Of a stretch of 39,239 bases of DNA, positions 15,822 to 24,921 are shown piece after piece. Each line of letters begins with the position of its first letter. Position 1 is the first letter of the stretch. This stretch comes from Thermoanaerobaculum sp. (GTDB lineage Bacteria > Acidobacteriota > Thermoanaerobaculia > Multivoradales > UBA5704): contig JAJKHS010000134.1 in the NCBI GenBank assembly GCA_021154885.1, forward strand, positions 1-39,239, written 5' to 3'. The notes beneath the pieces were generated by a model. That model was given only the letters and a program-made list of their open reading frames with translations, did no database searches and was not told where the DNA came from. A program made the position numbers and the translations under genes.

Positions 15822-16832
15822 ATGATACGCCTCGCTTCCACGCTGCTGATCTGCGGCTCGCTGCTCGTCCCCGCTCTCGCCGGCGCTCAAGGCGCCTCCG
15901 AAGTGAAGAAGCCCGCCCGCACCGTGTACCAGCGTCTCAAGCCCTGCAAAGTTGAAGGAATTGAAAGGGAGGTCCTCTGTGGCGCCCTGCCCGTCTGGGA
16001 GAACCGGACGACCCGGAGCGGCCGCAAGATCGACCTCAACATCGTGGTGATCCCCGCCCAGAGCGACAGCCCGGCACCGGACCCCGTCGTCTACATCAAC
16101 GGCGGCCCGGGCTACGGCTCGACCGGCGCGGCCGGAGGGTTCTCGCAGCTCCTCGCCGCCGTCAACAAGGACCGCGACCTCCTCTTCGTGGACCAGCGGG
16201 GGACAGGCAAGTCCAACTCCCTGCACTGCGACCTGCCCGGCAGCGACGGCAATCTCCAGGATTACGTGCGCGGCCTCTTCCCCATGGACGTGCTGCGCGC
16301 CTGCGAGCCGAAGCTGGCCGCCAAAGCGGATCTCACCCCACGACGCCCATCGCCGCGGACGACCTCGACGAGGTGCGGGCTTGGCTCGGCTACGAACGCC
16401 TCAACGTTCTCGGCGGCTCCTACGGCACCCGCGCCGCTCAAGCCTACCTGCGCCAGCACCCCGACCACGTGCGGAGCGCCGCGCTGCTCGGCGTCATGAT
16501 CATGGATGCCAGGATGCCCCTCTACCACGCCCGCAAGGCCCAGGAGTCGATCGAAAAGCTCTTCGATGACTGCGCCGCCGACGCGAGCTGCCGCGCGGCC
16601 TTCCCCGACCTGCGCGCCGACCTCGCGGCGGTGGTGGCGCGGCTCGACAAGGGCCCCGTCCGGCAGACGATCAAGGCCCCGACGACCGGCAAACCGGTGT
16701 TCGACGTCTTCACGCTGGAGCAGGTGCGGCGGTCGAGCTACTGGGAGTACCGCCTCTTCGGCGGATGTTCTCCTCCCCCGCCTGAACCTCGCGCTCAGCC
16801 ACCTCGCCGAGGCGCGCTTCAGCGAGGCGTGA
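15822..16832 (+). pseudogene. Frameshifted, C-terminally truncated alpha/beta hydrolase (S33/TAP-like exported peptidase)
   Basis: The start is good (GAGGAG then ATG 15822, signal peptide MIRLASTLLICGSLLVPALA). The frame runs through YINGGPGYGSTG (oxyanion hole) and LLFVDQRGTGKS, then near 16337-16340 coding jumps to another frame; only 2 nt lie between ACC and the resumed TTPIAADDLDEVRAWLGY, so a net -1 change (1 or 4 nt lost). The second frame carries the nucleophile elbow GGSYGTR and continues to about 16765, where it shifts back to the first frame and stops at 16832 after ARFSEA. The last ~150 residues of the family, with the catalytic His, are gone. Two frameshifts plus truncation make this a decaying gene, not a sequencing slip. 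Confidence 0.85.
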
Positions 16833-16890
16833 GAGATTTTCGAAGAGAGCCAGGAAACCCTCGAGCGCTGGGGCTGGGGAGGCACTGCCA

Positions 16891-16972
16891 GGACCAGCAG
16901 GGACCAACAGGGACAGCAAGGACGAGGAAAGCCCCGGTTCATGTCCTCCTATCCTGGTCGTCCCTGCTGTCC
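16891..16972. repeat. 10-bp tandem repeat with inverted partner between convergent genes (terminator candidate)
   Basis: Three 10-mers in register: GGACCAGCAG, GGACCAACAG and GGACAGCAAG (16891-16920). The last one with its flank (16911-16928) pairs imperfectly with 16952-16972. The structure sits between the pseudogene and the end of the caspase-like gene, where a two-way terminator would be expected, but has no T-tract. Confidence 0.5.
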
Positions 16973-16997
16973 GTGGTCGTCCAAGTGATTGAGGCCC

Positions 16998-19424
16998 TCA
17001 AGCTGCGAGCGGGCGCGGAAGCCCCTCGTCATCCTCCGGCGCCACCGCCTCCCGCCGGGCGCTGCGGAAGAGGAGCCAGACGTTGCCATCAACGGGTTGA
17101 GGCAACTGGGGAATCACCAGCGGGAAGCCCGTGGCGCCCGGAGCCCCGACTCGCCAGTGCCGGCGGCCGTCAAAGGCGAGGACGACCGGCACCTCGCCGT
17201 CCGGCAGGTCGGGAGAGGCGAAGACCTTCAGGGGATCCCGGGCGGTCACCGTGCCCACGTCGGTGCCGGTGAGCTCCAGGACGCTCAGACCGCCGGCGAG
17301 CGCCAGTGGATAGGTATCCACGCCTGCGGCAGGCGGAGGCTGCAGGAAGGAGCCCAGTTTCCGTGCTGCCTCGGAAGCGCTCAGCAGTCGTGCAACGCCT
17401 CGGAATCCGTTGGGAATCCCGAGATCGATACCGTTTACGAAATCGCGATTCCCTCTTTCAAAATCGCTACGGGCCGGTCCAAGCTGGCGTTCCGAGACGA
17501 TCACCTGGCTCTGGACCGACCACCGGGGCGGGGCCATCTCCCCGTCCTCCTTTGCGTCAGCGTCACGGCAGGCAGGACACCAGTCCAAGAGGTCCATGAA
17601 GCCAGGAGTTGAAGCTCCCCGCTGGTTCTCTTCATAGGTGAACAGGCCGTTCTGCTCAAGAAGATTGAAGTCGGTATTCTCCTGCTCGCTCACCAGCAGC
17701 AGAAGGACGTCGCGGCGTTGCGTCACTCCCTGCTTGAAAAAACGCTCGGGCACTACGGCGGGAATGCCATCCTTCCTCCGAACCCAGAGGGTGCTCCCGG
17801 CGGGGAGATCGCCCCAGCCATCCTGGATGAGCTTGATGCCGAAAGACTCGTCGAGAGCCACGAGGGCGAAATACAGGCCCTGGGGGCTCTGGTTCTCGAC
17901 GCGGACTGTGAATCGTCCAGCCTTGCCCCCTCCATAGGAGATGCGCATCTCCTTGCCCTCCGGAAGCTCGATGACCTGCGGAGCGCCGCCGTTAGTGACG
18001 GGGGCACGCCATTCGAAGACCGTCATCCGCAACGCGCCGGCAAGGGAATCGGTGGGATTCGACAGCCCAGCGATCGCCTCCCAGCGCGCGATCTTCACCA
18101 AGGCTTCGCTCATTCGGCGTGCCCCCATCGGACCGGCTGGACAGGGGGGCGCCAGCTCCCGCAGGGAGCCCGCACGCCGCAGCCGGAGCCCCTGGGGGCC
18201 TAGCTCGACGACGACGCTGGCTTCGGAGACCTCCCGCAAGGCCAGATAGGGAGAGGCGGTGATCGCGCGCCGCAGCTCCTCGGAGTCCGCGTCCGGATCG
18301 AGCCCGACGCCCAAGGGCGGGAAAGGCAGCTTGGTGACGAGGGCGGGAAGAGCTCCGGGTTCATCAGGCAGGCTTCCCTGTTTCACCTCGACGAGGCTCT
18401 CGGAGGGACCGGTCTCGGTGACCACCACAGTGGCCAGACGATCGCTGTTGGGGCTCCGCTCGAGCGCTCCCTCTCGGTAAACCGCCAGCTCCGTCCCCTT
18501 CCGAACAGCGTGGATCTCCCCGCCATCCAGGCGCCAGCCGCTGTCCCGCCAGCTCTGCACGTGGAAGACGGGAGGCCGGGCCGGCATGCTGCCGTCGAAG
18601 AGGACCGCCTCCAGATCGCCCTCCGCCTGCGGGAGCTGGTTGTCCCTGGCGTTGCAGACGAGGGCCTGAACCCGCTTGTGGACGTCCCGATAGCGGGCGT
18701 CGCCTCCGAGCTGTTCCAGGGTCTTGACGAGGAAATAGGAGAAGGCCCCGCGGCGACCATTCGGAGCATCATACTCCTTGGCCGTTTCGTGGTCCTGGCA
18801 GGCTGCGAGCAGGACGTGCCGGCCGCTCGGCAAAATATCCCAACTGCTGGTTTCGCCCGTCTCCTTGGGGAGCTCCACGTCCTTGGCGGAAGCGAACCAG
18901 AAAGTCTCGGCCGGCCGTTTTCTATAGGTTCGAGGGACTTGGCGAACGACTGCGTCCTCGGCCTCCCGCGTGGCACCGCCCGAATGGCAGCTATCCAGGA
19001 TGACCACCACGTGGGGCCCGCGCTCCGCCGCCTCGGCGATCAGCACGCGCAGCTCCTTGTCCGCGAGATCCCAGCCGCTCCCGTCCGGCAACCGGCTGTC
19101 GTAGGCGATCAGAGTCTCGTCGAGCCCGTCCGGCTCCAGGTCGCGATAGAGGTCCGGCGTGAGCTCCTGGGAGCCGTGGCCGGCATAGTAGAAGAGCGCA
19201 GTATCACTCGGTCCCGCCTGTTTGAAGTGAGCGCGGAAGGCGTCGATGATTCCCTGGCGCGTGGCCTCCTGGTCCACGAGGACTTTCAAGGAGAGGCGCT
19301 CCGTGGGTATGCGACCGGTCAGGAACTCCTGCATGGCCGCCACGTCGTTGCGGCAGCCCGTCAAAGCCCTGAGGGGCAATTGGTAGGCGTCGATTCCGAC
19401 GAGCAGGGCGTAGAGCTTGTCCAT
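16998..19424 (-). CDS. Caspase-like (peptidase C14, metacaspase type) protein with large C-terminal region
   Basis: 808 aa. Residues 1-about 280 are a caspase p20-type domain: starts MDKLYALLVGIDAY, catalytic H83 in FYYAGHGSQ and catalytic C146 in VILDSCHSGG, so the dyad is complete. The remaining 500 residues are unassigned; residues near 540-640 (FTVRVENQSPQGLYFALVAL..., PERFFKQGVTQRRDVLLLLVS) resemble the DUF4384-type domain often fused to bacterial caspases. No signal peptide or membrane segment. The start at 19424 has GGAGG 9 nt upstream and begins the domain cleanly; the frame stays open further upstream without homology. It follows an orphan antitoxin gene. Bacterial metacaspases act in signalling or cell death, but no activating partner is visible here. 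Confidence 0.9.
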   Translation of the reverse strand: MDKLYALLVGIDAYQLPLRALTGCRNDVAAMQEFLTGRIPTERLSLKVLVDQEATRQGIIDAFRAHFKQAGPSDTALFYYAGHGSQELTPDLYRDLEPDGLDETLIAYDSRLPDGSGWDLADKELRVLIAEAAERGPHVVVILDSCHSGGATREAEDAVVRQVPRTYRKRPAETFWFASAKDVELPKETGETSSWDILPSGRHVLLAACQDHETAKEYDAPNGRRGAFSYFLVKTLEQLGGDARYRDVHKRVQALVCNARDNQLPQAEGDLEAVLFDGSMPARPPVFHVQSWRDSGWRLDGGEIHAVRKGTELAVYREGALERSPNSDRLATVVVTETGPSESLVEVKQGSLPDEPGALPALVTKLPFPPLGVGLDPDADSEELRRAITASPYLALREVSEASVVVELGPQGLRLRRAGSLRELAPPCPAGPMGARRMSEALVKIARWEAIAGLSNPTDSLAGALRMTVFEWRAPVTNGGAPQVIELPEGKEMRISYGGGKAGRFTVRVENQSPQGLYFALVALDESFGIKLIQDGWGDLPAGSTLWVRRKDGIPAVVPERFFKQGVTQRRDVLLLLVSEQENTDFNLLEQNGLFTYEENQRGASTPGFMDLLDWCPACRDADAKEDGEMAPPRWSVQSQVIVSERQLGPARSDFERGNRDFVNGIDLGIPNGFRGVARLLSASEAARKLGSFLQPPPAAGVDTYPLALAGGLSVLELTGTDVGTVTARDPLKVFASPDLPDGEVPVVLAFDGRRHWRVGAPGATGFPLVIPQLPQPVDGNVWLLFRSARREAVAPEDDEGLPRPLAA

Positions 19425-19509
19425 GGCGTTGATCCCTCCGTCTTCAGAGGACACGCGGCGAGACTCTTTGTTTAGGACGTGTACGAACAGGCAGCCTTGT
19501 AGAGGATCG

Positions 19510-19713
19510 TCACTTCGCTTTGTCCAGCCCAGCATAGTGCCTTTTGGCAACGGCGATGTCGAGGGCTTCCTCTACGTTCGTCTCCCTCATCGATTCAAGA
19601 AGAAAGCAATTCTCGAGCACCTCCTCAATTTGCTGGAAGGTCTTCAGGTCGATCTGCACGGCGACCCGGCGATTTTCTTCATCGACCAGGTAGAGCTTCT
19701 TGATCTCTTGCAT
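19510..19713 (-). CDS. Orphan antitoxin-like protein (67 aa)
   Basis: Begins MQEIKKLYLVDEENRRVAVQIDL, a short beta-strand start followed by a helix (LKTFQQIEEVLENCFLLESM) and a polar tail (EEALDIAVAKRHYAGLDKAK). This is the shape of type II antitoxins related to Phd/RelB, in which the tail binds a ParE/RelE toxin. ATG 19713 has GGAG about 8 nt upstream. The 85 bp after it hold no toxin gene; the caspase gene follows. It starts 19 bp after the end of the sulfatase gene, so it may be read from that operon. Probably the leftover of a toxin-antitoxin pair. Confidence 0.65.
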   Translation of the reverse strand: MQEIKKLYLVDEENRRVAVQIDLKTFQQIEEVLENCFLLESMRETNVEEALDIAVAKRHYAGLDKAK

Positions 19714-19731
19714 TCGATCAGCTCCAGGCAC

Positions 19732-21930
19732 CTACCCCCCCTGCGCCAACCCCTTGAGTTCCCGGCTGCCCGGAAACTTGTTCATCGCATAGCGCAGCAG
19801 GTTCGCGGCCGTCCGCGGGTCGTTCAGGATGCGCAGGGTCTTCACCCCTTCGGCGTAAGCCTGGGGCGTGGGATTGACCTCGGTCATGCGCTGCAGCGTC
19901 GCGGTCGTCTCGGCGATGCGGCCGAGCAGGGCATAGAGGATAGCCAAGCTGGAGTAGCCGCGGACGTTGTCCGGGAAGAGCTCGATCTCCTTCTTGAACG
20001 CCGTTTCGGCTCCCGCGGCGTCGCCCTGGTCCGCCAGGATCTTGCCGTGGATCAGGTTGAGGCCACGGATGAGGTCCGGGTCCTTGGCCTCGCGCTGGTT
20101 ATAGGTCTCCTCGGCTTTGCGCACCATCTCCAGGGCGCCCGCATCGTCCTTCTTGTCGTGCAGCACTTCGGCCAGGGTGATCATGGGACCCACCCGCAAG
20201 CTCTGATCGGTCATCGCCGCCCGGGCCTCGCGCTCGGCCACGTCGAGCTGCTTGCGCTCCATCGCGATGCTGGCCAGCAGGCCGTGGGCGAAGGAGGGAT
20301 GGGCCGCCATGGCCATCCTGGCGTGGACCTCCGCGTCGTCCAGCCTCCCCAGGTCGAAGTAGAGGGAGGCCACGGCCACCGCGATCTCGGGCGAGCCATT
20401 GGAGATCTTCAGCCCCTGCTTGAACGCCTCCAGCGCTTCGTCCGTCTTTCCCATCCGCTGCAGCGACCGGCCCAGGAACTCCCAGGCGTCCACCATCTTC
20501 GGATTGTCGGCGATCACCCGGCGGAAGGCGGCCACGGCGGCCGGATAGTCCTTCTGCGCGGCGAGCTGGAAGCCCGTCCTCAGGTCCTTGAGCGAGCCGA
20601 TCTTCGCCCTCGGCGGAGGGAGCGGCCCCTGGGTGGGCGCGCCGCCCGAGATGTAACCGAGGGCCGCCATCTTCTGGCGGGTCGCCTCGTCCACCGCCGA
20701 GGGCGGCGCGAGGTCGCGGTCGAATCCCTCCAGATCCTTCTTCATCGAGGTGTAGACGCGCCGCTCGTCGCGCAGCACGTTGGTCGTCTCCTTCGGGTCC
20801 TTCGCCAAGTCGTAGAGCTCGGGATCGGAGCTGTCGATGTAATGGTCCTTCTCGTCGATCAGCGAGAACAGCTCGCTCCAGCCGAAGTGCAGGCGGGGGT
20901 AGAAGGTCTCGGAGTAGATCCGCCGCGCCGGCACGCCTGCGGCCAGCAGGGACAAGCCTGGCATTGGCTTCGGCACCGCGAGCCCCAGCAGGCCGAGCAC
21001 GGTGGGCGCCACGTCCAGGAGCTGCACCGGCCGCCCGGTGGTACCCCCGGAGTGCTGCGCCTTGGGCAGCTTGAGCATCAGGGGGACGTGGATGGCCTCG
21101 TTGTAGAGGAGCACGCCGTGCTCGTCCTCGCCGTGGTCGCCCAAGCCCTCGCCGTGGTCGGAGAGGAGGACGACGAGCGCCCGGTCGTAGACGCCCAGCC
21201 GCTTGAGGTCGTCGATCAGCTCGCCCACGATGTGGTCCGCCGTGGCGATCTCGCCGTCGTACTTCGAGGGGTAGCGCGAGGCGTAGGGCTCGGGCGGCGC
21301 GTACGGCGTGTGCGGCTCGTAGATGTGGAAGAAGAAGAAGAACGGCTTGTCCTTCACCGATTCGAGCCAGGACTGAGAGAGCTTCAGCGTCTCGCTACCC
21401 GGCCGCTGGAGGCCGCCCAGGCCGGTACCGGAGCGGAACTCGATGCCGTCCTCGTAGAAGTCGAAGCCGGTGGAGATCCCCGATTTGCCCTGGAGGACGT
21501 AGGCCGAGACGGCGCCGCCCGTGACATAGCCCGCCTTCTTCAGGATCTCGGGCAGGAACGGCAGGGCGCCGCTCTGGATCTTCGCCGCGTCGAGCTTGTA
21601 GCCCACGTTGTCCCGCACGCCGTGAACGGCGGGCAGGACGCCGGTCAGCAGCGTCGAGTGGGACGGCAAGGTCAGCGGCGTCGTCGAGTAGGCCCGCTCG
21701 AAAAGGATGCCGTCCCGCCGCAAGGCGTCGAGCGCCGGGGTCTCCACCCCCTTGTAGCCGTAGGCCGGCACGTGGTCCGCCCTCAGGGTGTCGATGGAGA
21801 TGAGGATGACGGGCGTGCCCTTGGGGACGTCGGCAGAGCCGGGGTCGGTGGCGCCGCGGCAGGCGGTGAAGAAAAGGACAGCAAGGACCGCCAGGACGCA
21901 CAGGATGGAAAAACGAAGAGCCGATCTCAT
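19732..21930 (-). CDS. Sulfatase-fold (alkaline phosphatase superfamily) lipoprotein with C-terminal TPR repeats, copy 2
   Basis: 732 aa. Signal peptide with a lipobox-like FFTAC. The sulfatase/phosphodiesterase domain spans about residues 38-470: ISIDTLRADH (metal Asp), TLPSHSTLLTG (nucleophile segment), HIYEPHTPYAPPEPY, LSDHGEGLGDHGE (metal Asp/His). The nucleophile position has Thr in T-L-P-S-H instead of C-x-P-x-R, so it would not be matured to formylglycine. That fits phosphoglycerol or phosphoethanolamine transferase-like chemistry, or another hydrolase, better than a classic sulfatase. Residues 480-732 are TPR helices. Its ATG overlaps the stop of the upstream paralogue (ATGA). Confidence 0.88.
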   Translation of the reverse strand: MRSALRFSILCVLAVLAVLFFTACRGATDPGSADVPKGTPVILISIDTLRADHVPAYGYKGVETPALDALRRDGILFERAYSTTPLTLPSHSTLLTGVLPAVHGVRDNVGYKLDAAKIQSGALPFLPEILKKAGYVTGGAVSAYVLQGKSGISTGFDFYEDGIEFRSGTGLGGLQRPGSETLKLSQSWLESVKDKPFFFFFHIYEPHTPYAPPEPYASRYPSKYDGEIATADHIVGELIDDLKRLGVYDRALVVLLSDHGEGLGDHGEDEHGVLLYNEAIHVPLMLKLPKAQHSGGTTGRPVQLLDVAPTVLGLLGLAVPKPMPGLSLLAAGVPARRIYSETFYPRLHFGWSELFSLIDEKDHYIDSSDPELYDLAKDPKETTNVLRDERRVYTSMKKDLEGFDRDLAPPSAVDEATRQKMAALGYISGGAPTQGPLPPPRAKIGSLKDLRTGFQLAAQKDYPAAVAAFRRVIADNPKMVDAWEFLGRSLQRMGKTDEALEAFKQGLKISNGSPEIAVAVASLYFDLGRLDDAEVHARMAMAAHPSFAHGLLASIAMERKQLDVAEREARAAMTDQSLRVGPMITLAEVLHDKKDDAGALEMVRKAEETYNQREAKDPDLIRGLNLIHGKILADQGDAAGAETAFKKEIELFPDNVRGYSSLAILYALLGRIAETTATLQRMTEVNPTPQAYAEGVKTLRILNDPRTAANLLRYAMNKFPGSRELKGLAQGG

Positions 21931-24017
21931 GGCTTCACCTGAGCGAGAAACGCCTTCGCTTTCTCGATGTCAGCCCGGTAGCGGTCGGGCGGGGCGCCGG
22001 CGGCGAACTGGGCGAGGGCCTTGCGGGCCTGCTCGATCTTCCCCTGCTCGGCGGCCTTGGTGCCGAGATTCCAGAGGGCGTCCCAGAGGTCGGGCTTCAA
22101 GTCGACCGCCTTCTGCCAGGCGTCCAGGGCCTCGTCCTTCTGGCCGAGCTGGTACACGGCCACGCCGAGGTTGTTCCAGGCCAGGGGGAGCCTGCGGTTG
22201 AGCTCCAGGGAGTGGCGCGAGCGGTCCCGGGCCTGGGCCCAGTGGCCGAGGCGGAGCTCCACCAGCCCGAGCTGCTCCCAGGCCTTGGGATCGTCCGGCT
22301 CCGCTTTCAGCAGCCGCTGCAAGACGTCCGCTGCCTCCTTCTGCTTGCCGGCTTCCGAGAGAGCGAGGGCATAGGCGTTGAGGGACTGGGGATCGCCGGT
22401 CGCGATCAGCGGCCGCAGGATCTCGATCGCCTCGCTCGCCCTTCCCAACTCGGAGAGGGTGAGGCCGAGCTGGCGCAGCAGGGCGTCCGTGGTGGCTCCC
22501 AGCTTGCGGGCGTTGAGCATGACGTCCAACGCCTCCCGGGTCCTCCCCGCCTGGAGGAGCGACTGGGCCAGCAACGAGTGCCCCAGGGCCATCGACGGCC
22601 GCGCCGTCACCAGCTCGCGCGCCAGCTTGACGGCGTCGTCCATCCGGCCGTGCATGTAGAAATCGATCACGTCGTGGACCTTGGTGTCGAGCTGGATCAG
22701 CCGCTTGGGATCGTCCTCGGGCCCGTAGCTCTCCTTGAGGGCGGCCGTGCCCACGAGGTAGCCGAGGCTCTGCAGACGGGCCTCGTCCTCCGGCCGGGTG
22801 GCGTCCCGCCGCGGCGGCCAGGCCGACTCCTTCGGCAGCGCGGCGAAGATGCCGCGGGCCGCCGCGCGCTGCTGGTCGATCCGGTTGGTCCGCTCCCCAG
22901 GGTCTTTCGGCAGCTCGTAGACCTCCGGCAGGGGGAGGGCGATGAACTTCGTACCGTTGCGCAGCAGGCCGCGCAGGGGGGCCCAGCCGCGGTTGAGGGT
23001 CGCCGAGAGGGCTTCGAAGTAGGAGTCGGAGCCGTCCGCGGCCGGCGGGGCCAGCAGCGACCGGCCGGGCCGGCGCAGCCCGCGAGGAGCCGGCACATCG
23101 ATCCCGACGGCCTGGAGGACTGTGGGGAAGATATCCACGTGGCGCGCCGGCCGGGCGTCCCTGCCCGGCGCGGCCCCCTTACCCCAGACCACGAGCGGCA
23201 CCTTGAGGGTGGGCTCGTAGGCGAACAAGCCGTGCGACTGCTCTCCGTGCTCGCCCAGAGCCTCGCCATGGTCGCCGGTGACCACCACCAGCGCCGGCTT
23301 CTCCCTGCCGTCCAGGAACGGCCCCAGCAGGGACGCCAGGAAGGAGTCCGCGGCGGCCACCTCGCCCAGGTAGAGGTTGTCCTTGAAGCGGGAGGCGAAG
23401 GGCTCGGGCGGCGCGTAGGGGGCGTGGGGATCGTAGAGGTGAACCCAGAGGAAGCGGGGCCTCCCCTTCTGCTGCCGCCACCAGGCCAGGGCCAGGCGCA
23501 CCACCTCGTCGCCCCGCCGCTCGGCCATCATGAAATCGGTGTCGTTGCTCCCCTTGGGGTAGTGGTCGTCGTAGACGTCGAAGCCATGGTTGAGCCCGAA
23601 CTGCGAGTCGAGCGGGAAGGCCCCCACGAAAGCGCCCGTGGCATAACCCGCGCCCTTGAGCACGGTGGCCAGGGTGGGGACGTTCGCCGGCAGCCGGAAG
23701 CCGCTGTTGTCCCGCACGCCGTGCTGGAACGGATAGAGGCCGGTGAGGATGTTGGTGTGCGAGGGGAGGGTCACCACGTTGTGGGCGTGCGTGTTGGTGA
23801 ACACCCGCCCCTGCCCCGCCAGCCGGTCGAGCACCGGCGTCTGCGACCGGCGGTTGCCGGCGAACCCCGGGGCGTCCGCCCGCAGGGTGTCGATGGTGAT
23901 GAGGACGATGTCGCCCCGGGGAGCCGGCCGCGCCGGAGCCTTCGCGGCCGGCGGTGCCGCGGCGGCAAGGGCGAGGAGCGCCAGGGCGGCGAGGGCCGCG
24001 AAAAGCTGCTTCGACAT
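21927..24017 (-). CDS. Sulfatase-fold exported protein with C-terminal TPR repeats, copy 1
   Basis: 696 aa; signal peptide ending about AAAAPPAAKA. Same architecture as its downstream neighbour: ITIDTLRAD, TLPSHTNILTG, HLYDPHAPYAPPEPF, VTGDHGEALGEHGEQSHG, then a TPR region with the YQLGQKDEALDAWQKAV type of repeat. Similar motifs in the same order show an ancient tandem duplication. Again Thr replaces the Cys/Ser nucleophile and there is no Arg two after Pro. The family is widespread as TPR fusions of unknown substrate. First gene of the operon; the next gene overlaps by 4 bp. A TACAAT box ends 7 nt before the ATG, with no ribosome site. Confidence 0.88.
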   Translation of the reverse strand: MSKQLFAALAALALLALAAAAPPAAKAPARPAPRGDIVLITIDTLRADAPGFAGNRRSQTPVLDRLAGQGRVFTNTHAHNVVTLPSHTNILTGLYPFQHGVRDNSGFRLPANVPTLATVLKGAGYATGAFVGAFPLDSQFGLNHGFDVYDDHYPKGSNDTDFMMAERRGDEVVRLALAWWRQQKGRPRFLWVHLYDPHAPYAPPEPFASRFKDNLYLGEVAAADSFLASLLGPFLDGREKPALVVVTGDHGEALGEHGEQSHGLFAYEPTLKVPLVVWGKGAAPGRDARPARHVDIFPTVLQAVGIDVPAPRGLRRPGRSLLAPPAADGSDSYFEALSATLNRGWAPLRGLLRNGTKFIALPLPEVYELPKDPGERTNRIDQQRAAARGIFAALPKESAWPPRRDATRPEDEARLQSLGYLVGTAALKESYGPEDDPKRLIQLDTKVHDVIDFYMHGRMDDAVKLARELVTARPSMALGHSLLAQSLLQAGRTREALDVMLNARKLGATTDALLRQLGLTLSELGRASEAIEILRPLIATGDPQSLNAYALALSEAGKQKEAADVLQRLLKAEPDDPKAWEQLGLVELRLGHWAQARDRSRHSLELNRRLPLAWNNLGVAVYQLGQKDEALDAWQKAVDLKPDLWDALWNLGTKAAEQGKIEQARKALAQFAAGAPPDRYRADIEKAKAFLAQVKP

Positions 24018-24024
24018 GGCTGGG

Positions 24025-24030
24025 ATTGTA
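24025..24030 (-). promoter_or_regulatory. Candidate -10 of the sulfatase-TPR operon
   Basis: Minus-strand TACAAT, 7 nt from the ATG at 24017. The spacing matches the -10 to transcription start distance, so the ATG would be at or next to +1. Confidence 0.5.
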
Positions 24031-24048
24031 ACAGCGAGCCCGAGGGCC

Positions 24049-24900
24049 CTACCCCCGCAGCCGGTGCACGATCGGCTGAAGCTGGTCCACCAGCGCCGGC
24101 AGGTCGAGCAGCTCCAGCCCCATGCCGGACAGCAGGTTGAACCCGCCGATGTCGCCGGAGTGGGGCTCGAAGCGCTGGACGACGCGGGCCCGCAGCAGGA
24201 TGGGCGCGGCGTGCTCGACGGGCGGGTAGAGCTCCACCATCACCGCCTCCTGCATCCGCGCCGGATGGCGCGTCGAGACAAAGAGGCCGCCTTGGAGGAT
24301 GTCGCGCCGGTAGACCTCCAGGAACTCCTCCGGCGAGGTGAAGTGGACGCTGAAAGCACCCTCCCCCACCGGCCGCGGCGCCGGCCGAGTCGGATAGGGG
24401 GTGGACGCCGGCGGCAGCCCCTGGACCGGCTGGAGGGGCAGCGGCTCGGGAAACGGCTCGAAGGCCGAGGGTGGCGGCGAGGCTGGAGCCGGGGACGGCG
24501 CCGGGGGCTCGGGCATCTCCAGCTCGGTCAGCGTCACCGTATCCGGCGGGGAGGACGGGGGTGGGATCGGCTCCGTCTGCCCCAGGGCCGCGGGGATCAG
24601 CTCGCGGATGAGCTCCTCCACCGTCAGGAAGCGCACACCCATGCCGGACTGGCTGATCCGCGCCAAGTCGCCACGGATCTTCCTGGCATGCGCTACCACC
24701 CCCTCCACCATGAAGCCGCGGTCGCGGTCCACCACCTCGATGCGGATACGGGTGCCGCCGGCCATGGGGCTATTGGTGGCGATGAACATCCCCGTCATGG
24801 AGATGTTGGTCGAGTAGCCGACGTAAGCGTTCGGCTCCCCGCGCCGCCAGAAGTTCACCTGGACACGACGGGGACGGCGAACGGCGCGACGTCTGGACAT
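24049..24900 (-). CDS. PilZ-domain protein, two PilZ-like domains joined by a Pro-rich linker
   Basis: 283 aa. Residues 1-95: PilZ domain with the basic RRPRR start and NISMTGMFI, matching the RxxxR...(D/N)xSxxG c-di-GMP-binding pattern. Residues about 100-175: low-complexity Pro/Ser/Ala linker. Residues 180-283: a second, weaker PilZ-like fold (FSVHFTSPEEFLEVYRRDILQGGLFVST), of the TIGR02266 sort. A c-di-GMP receptor acting on motility, pili or envelope functions is a reasonable inference; the PilB/GspE gene lies 23 kb away. ATG 24900 is preceded at 7 nt by TAACAT and has no ribosome site. Divergent from the first alcohol dehydrogenase gene, with 57 bp between. Confidence 0.85.
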   Translation of the reverse strand: MSRRRAVRRPRRVQVNFWRRGEPNAYVGYSTNISMTGMFIATNSPMAGGTRIRIEVVDRDRGFMVEGVVAHARKIRGDLARISQSGMGVRFLTVEELIRELIPAALGQTEPIPPPSSPPDTVTLTELEMPEPPAPSPAPASPPPSAFEPFPEPLPLQPVQGLPPASTPYPTRPAPRPVGEGAFSVHFTSPEEFLEVYRRDILQGGLFVSTRHPARMQEAVMVELYPPVEHAAPILLRARVVQRFEPHSGDIGGFNLLSGMGLELLDLPALVDQLQPIVHRLRG

Positions 24901-24907
24901 CAGAGAG

Positions 24908-24917
24908 ATGTTACCGC
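24908..24917 (-). promoter_or_regulatory. Candidate extended -10 promoter of the PilZ gene
   Basis: Minus-strand GCGGTAACAT ending 7 nt before ATG 24900. Member of the GCG[G/A]TANNNT set. Confidence 0.5.
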
Positions 24918-24921
24918 GTTC

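Noticed and set aside
19425-19509. Remains of a toxin gene between the orphan antitoxin and the caspase gene.
   Set aside because: Only 85 bp, with no RelE/ParE motif in any frame.
19417-21942. An 841-codon open frame on the plus strand opposite the second sulfatase gene.
   Set aside because: It is antisense to a well-supported gene and its sequence is low-complexity, rich in Arg, Gly and His. Such frames are common by chance in GC-rich DNA.
22212-24140. Long plus-strand open frame opposite the first sulfatase gene.
   Set aside because: Shadow of the sulfatase-TPR gene; no domain is recognisable.
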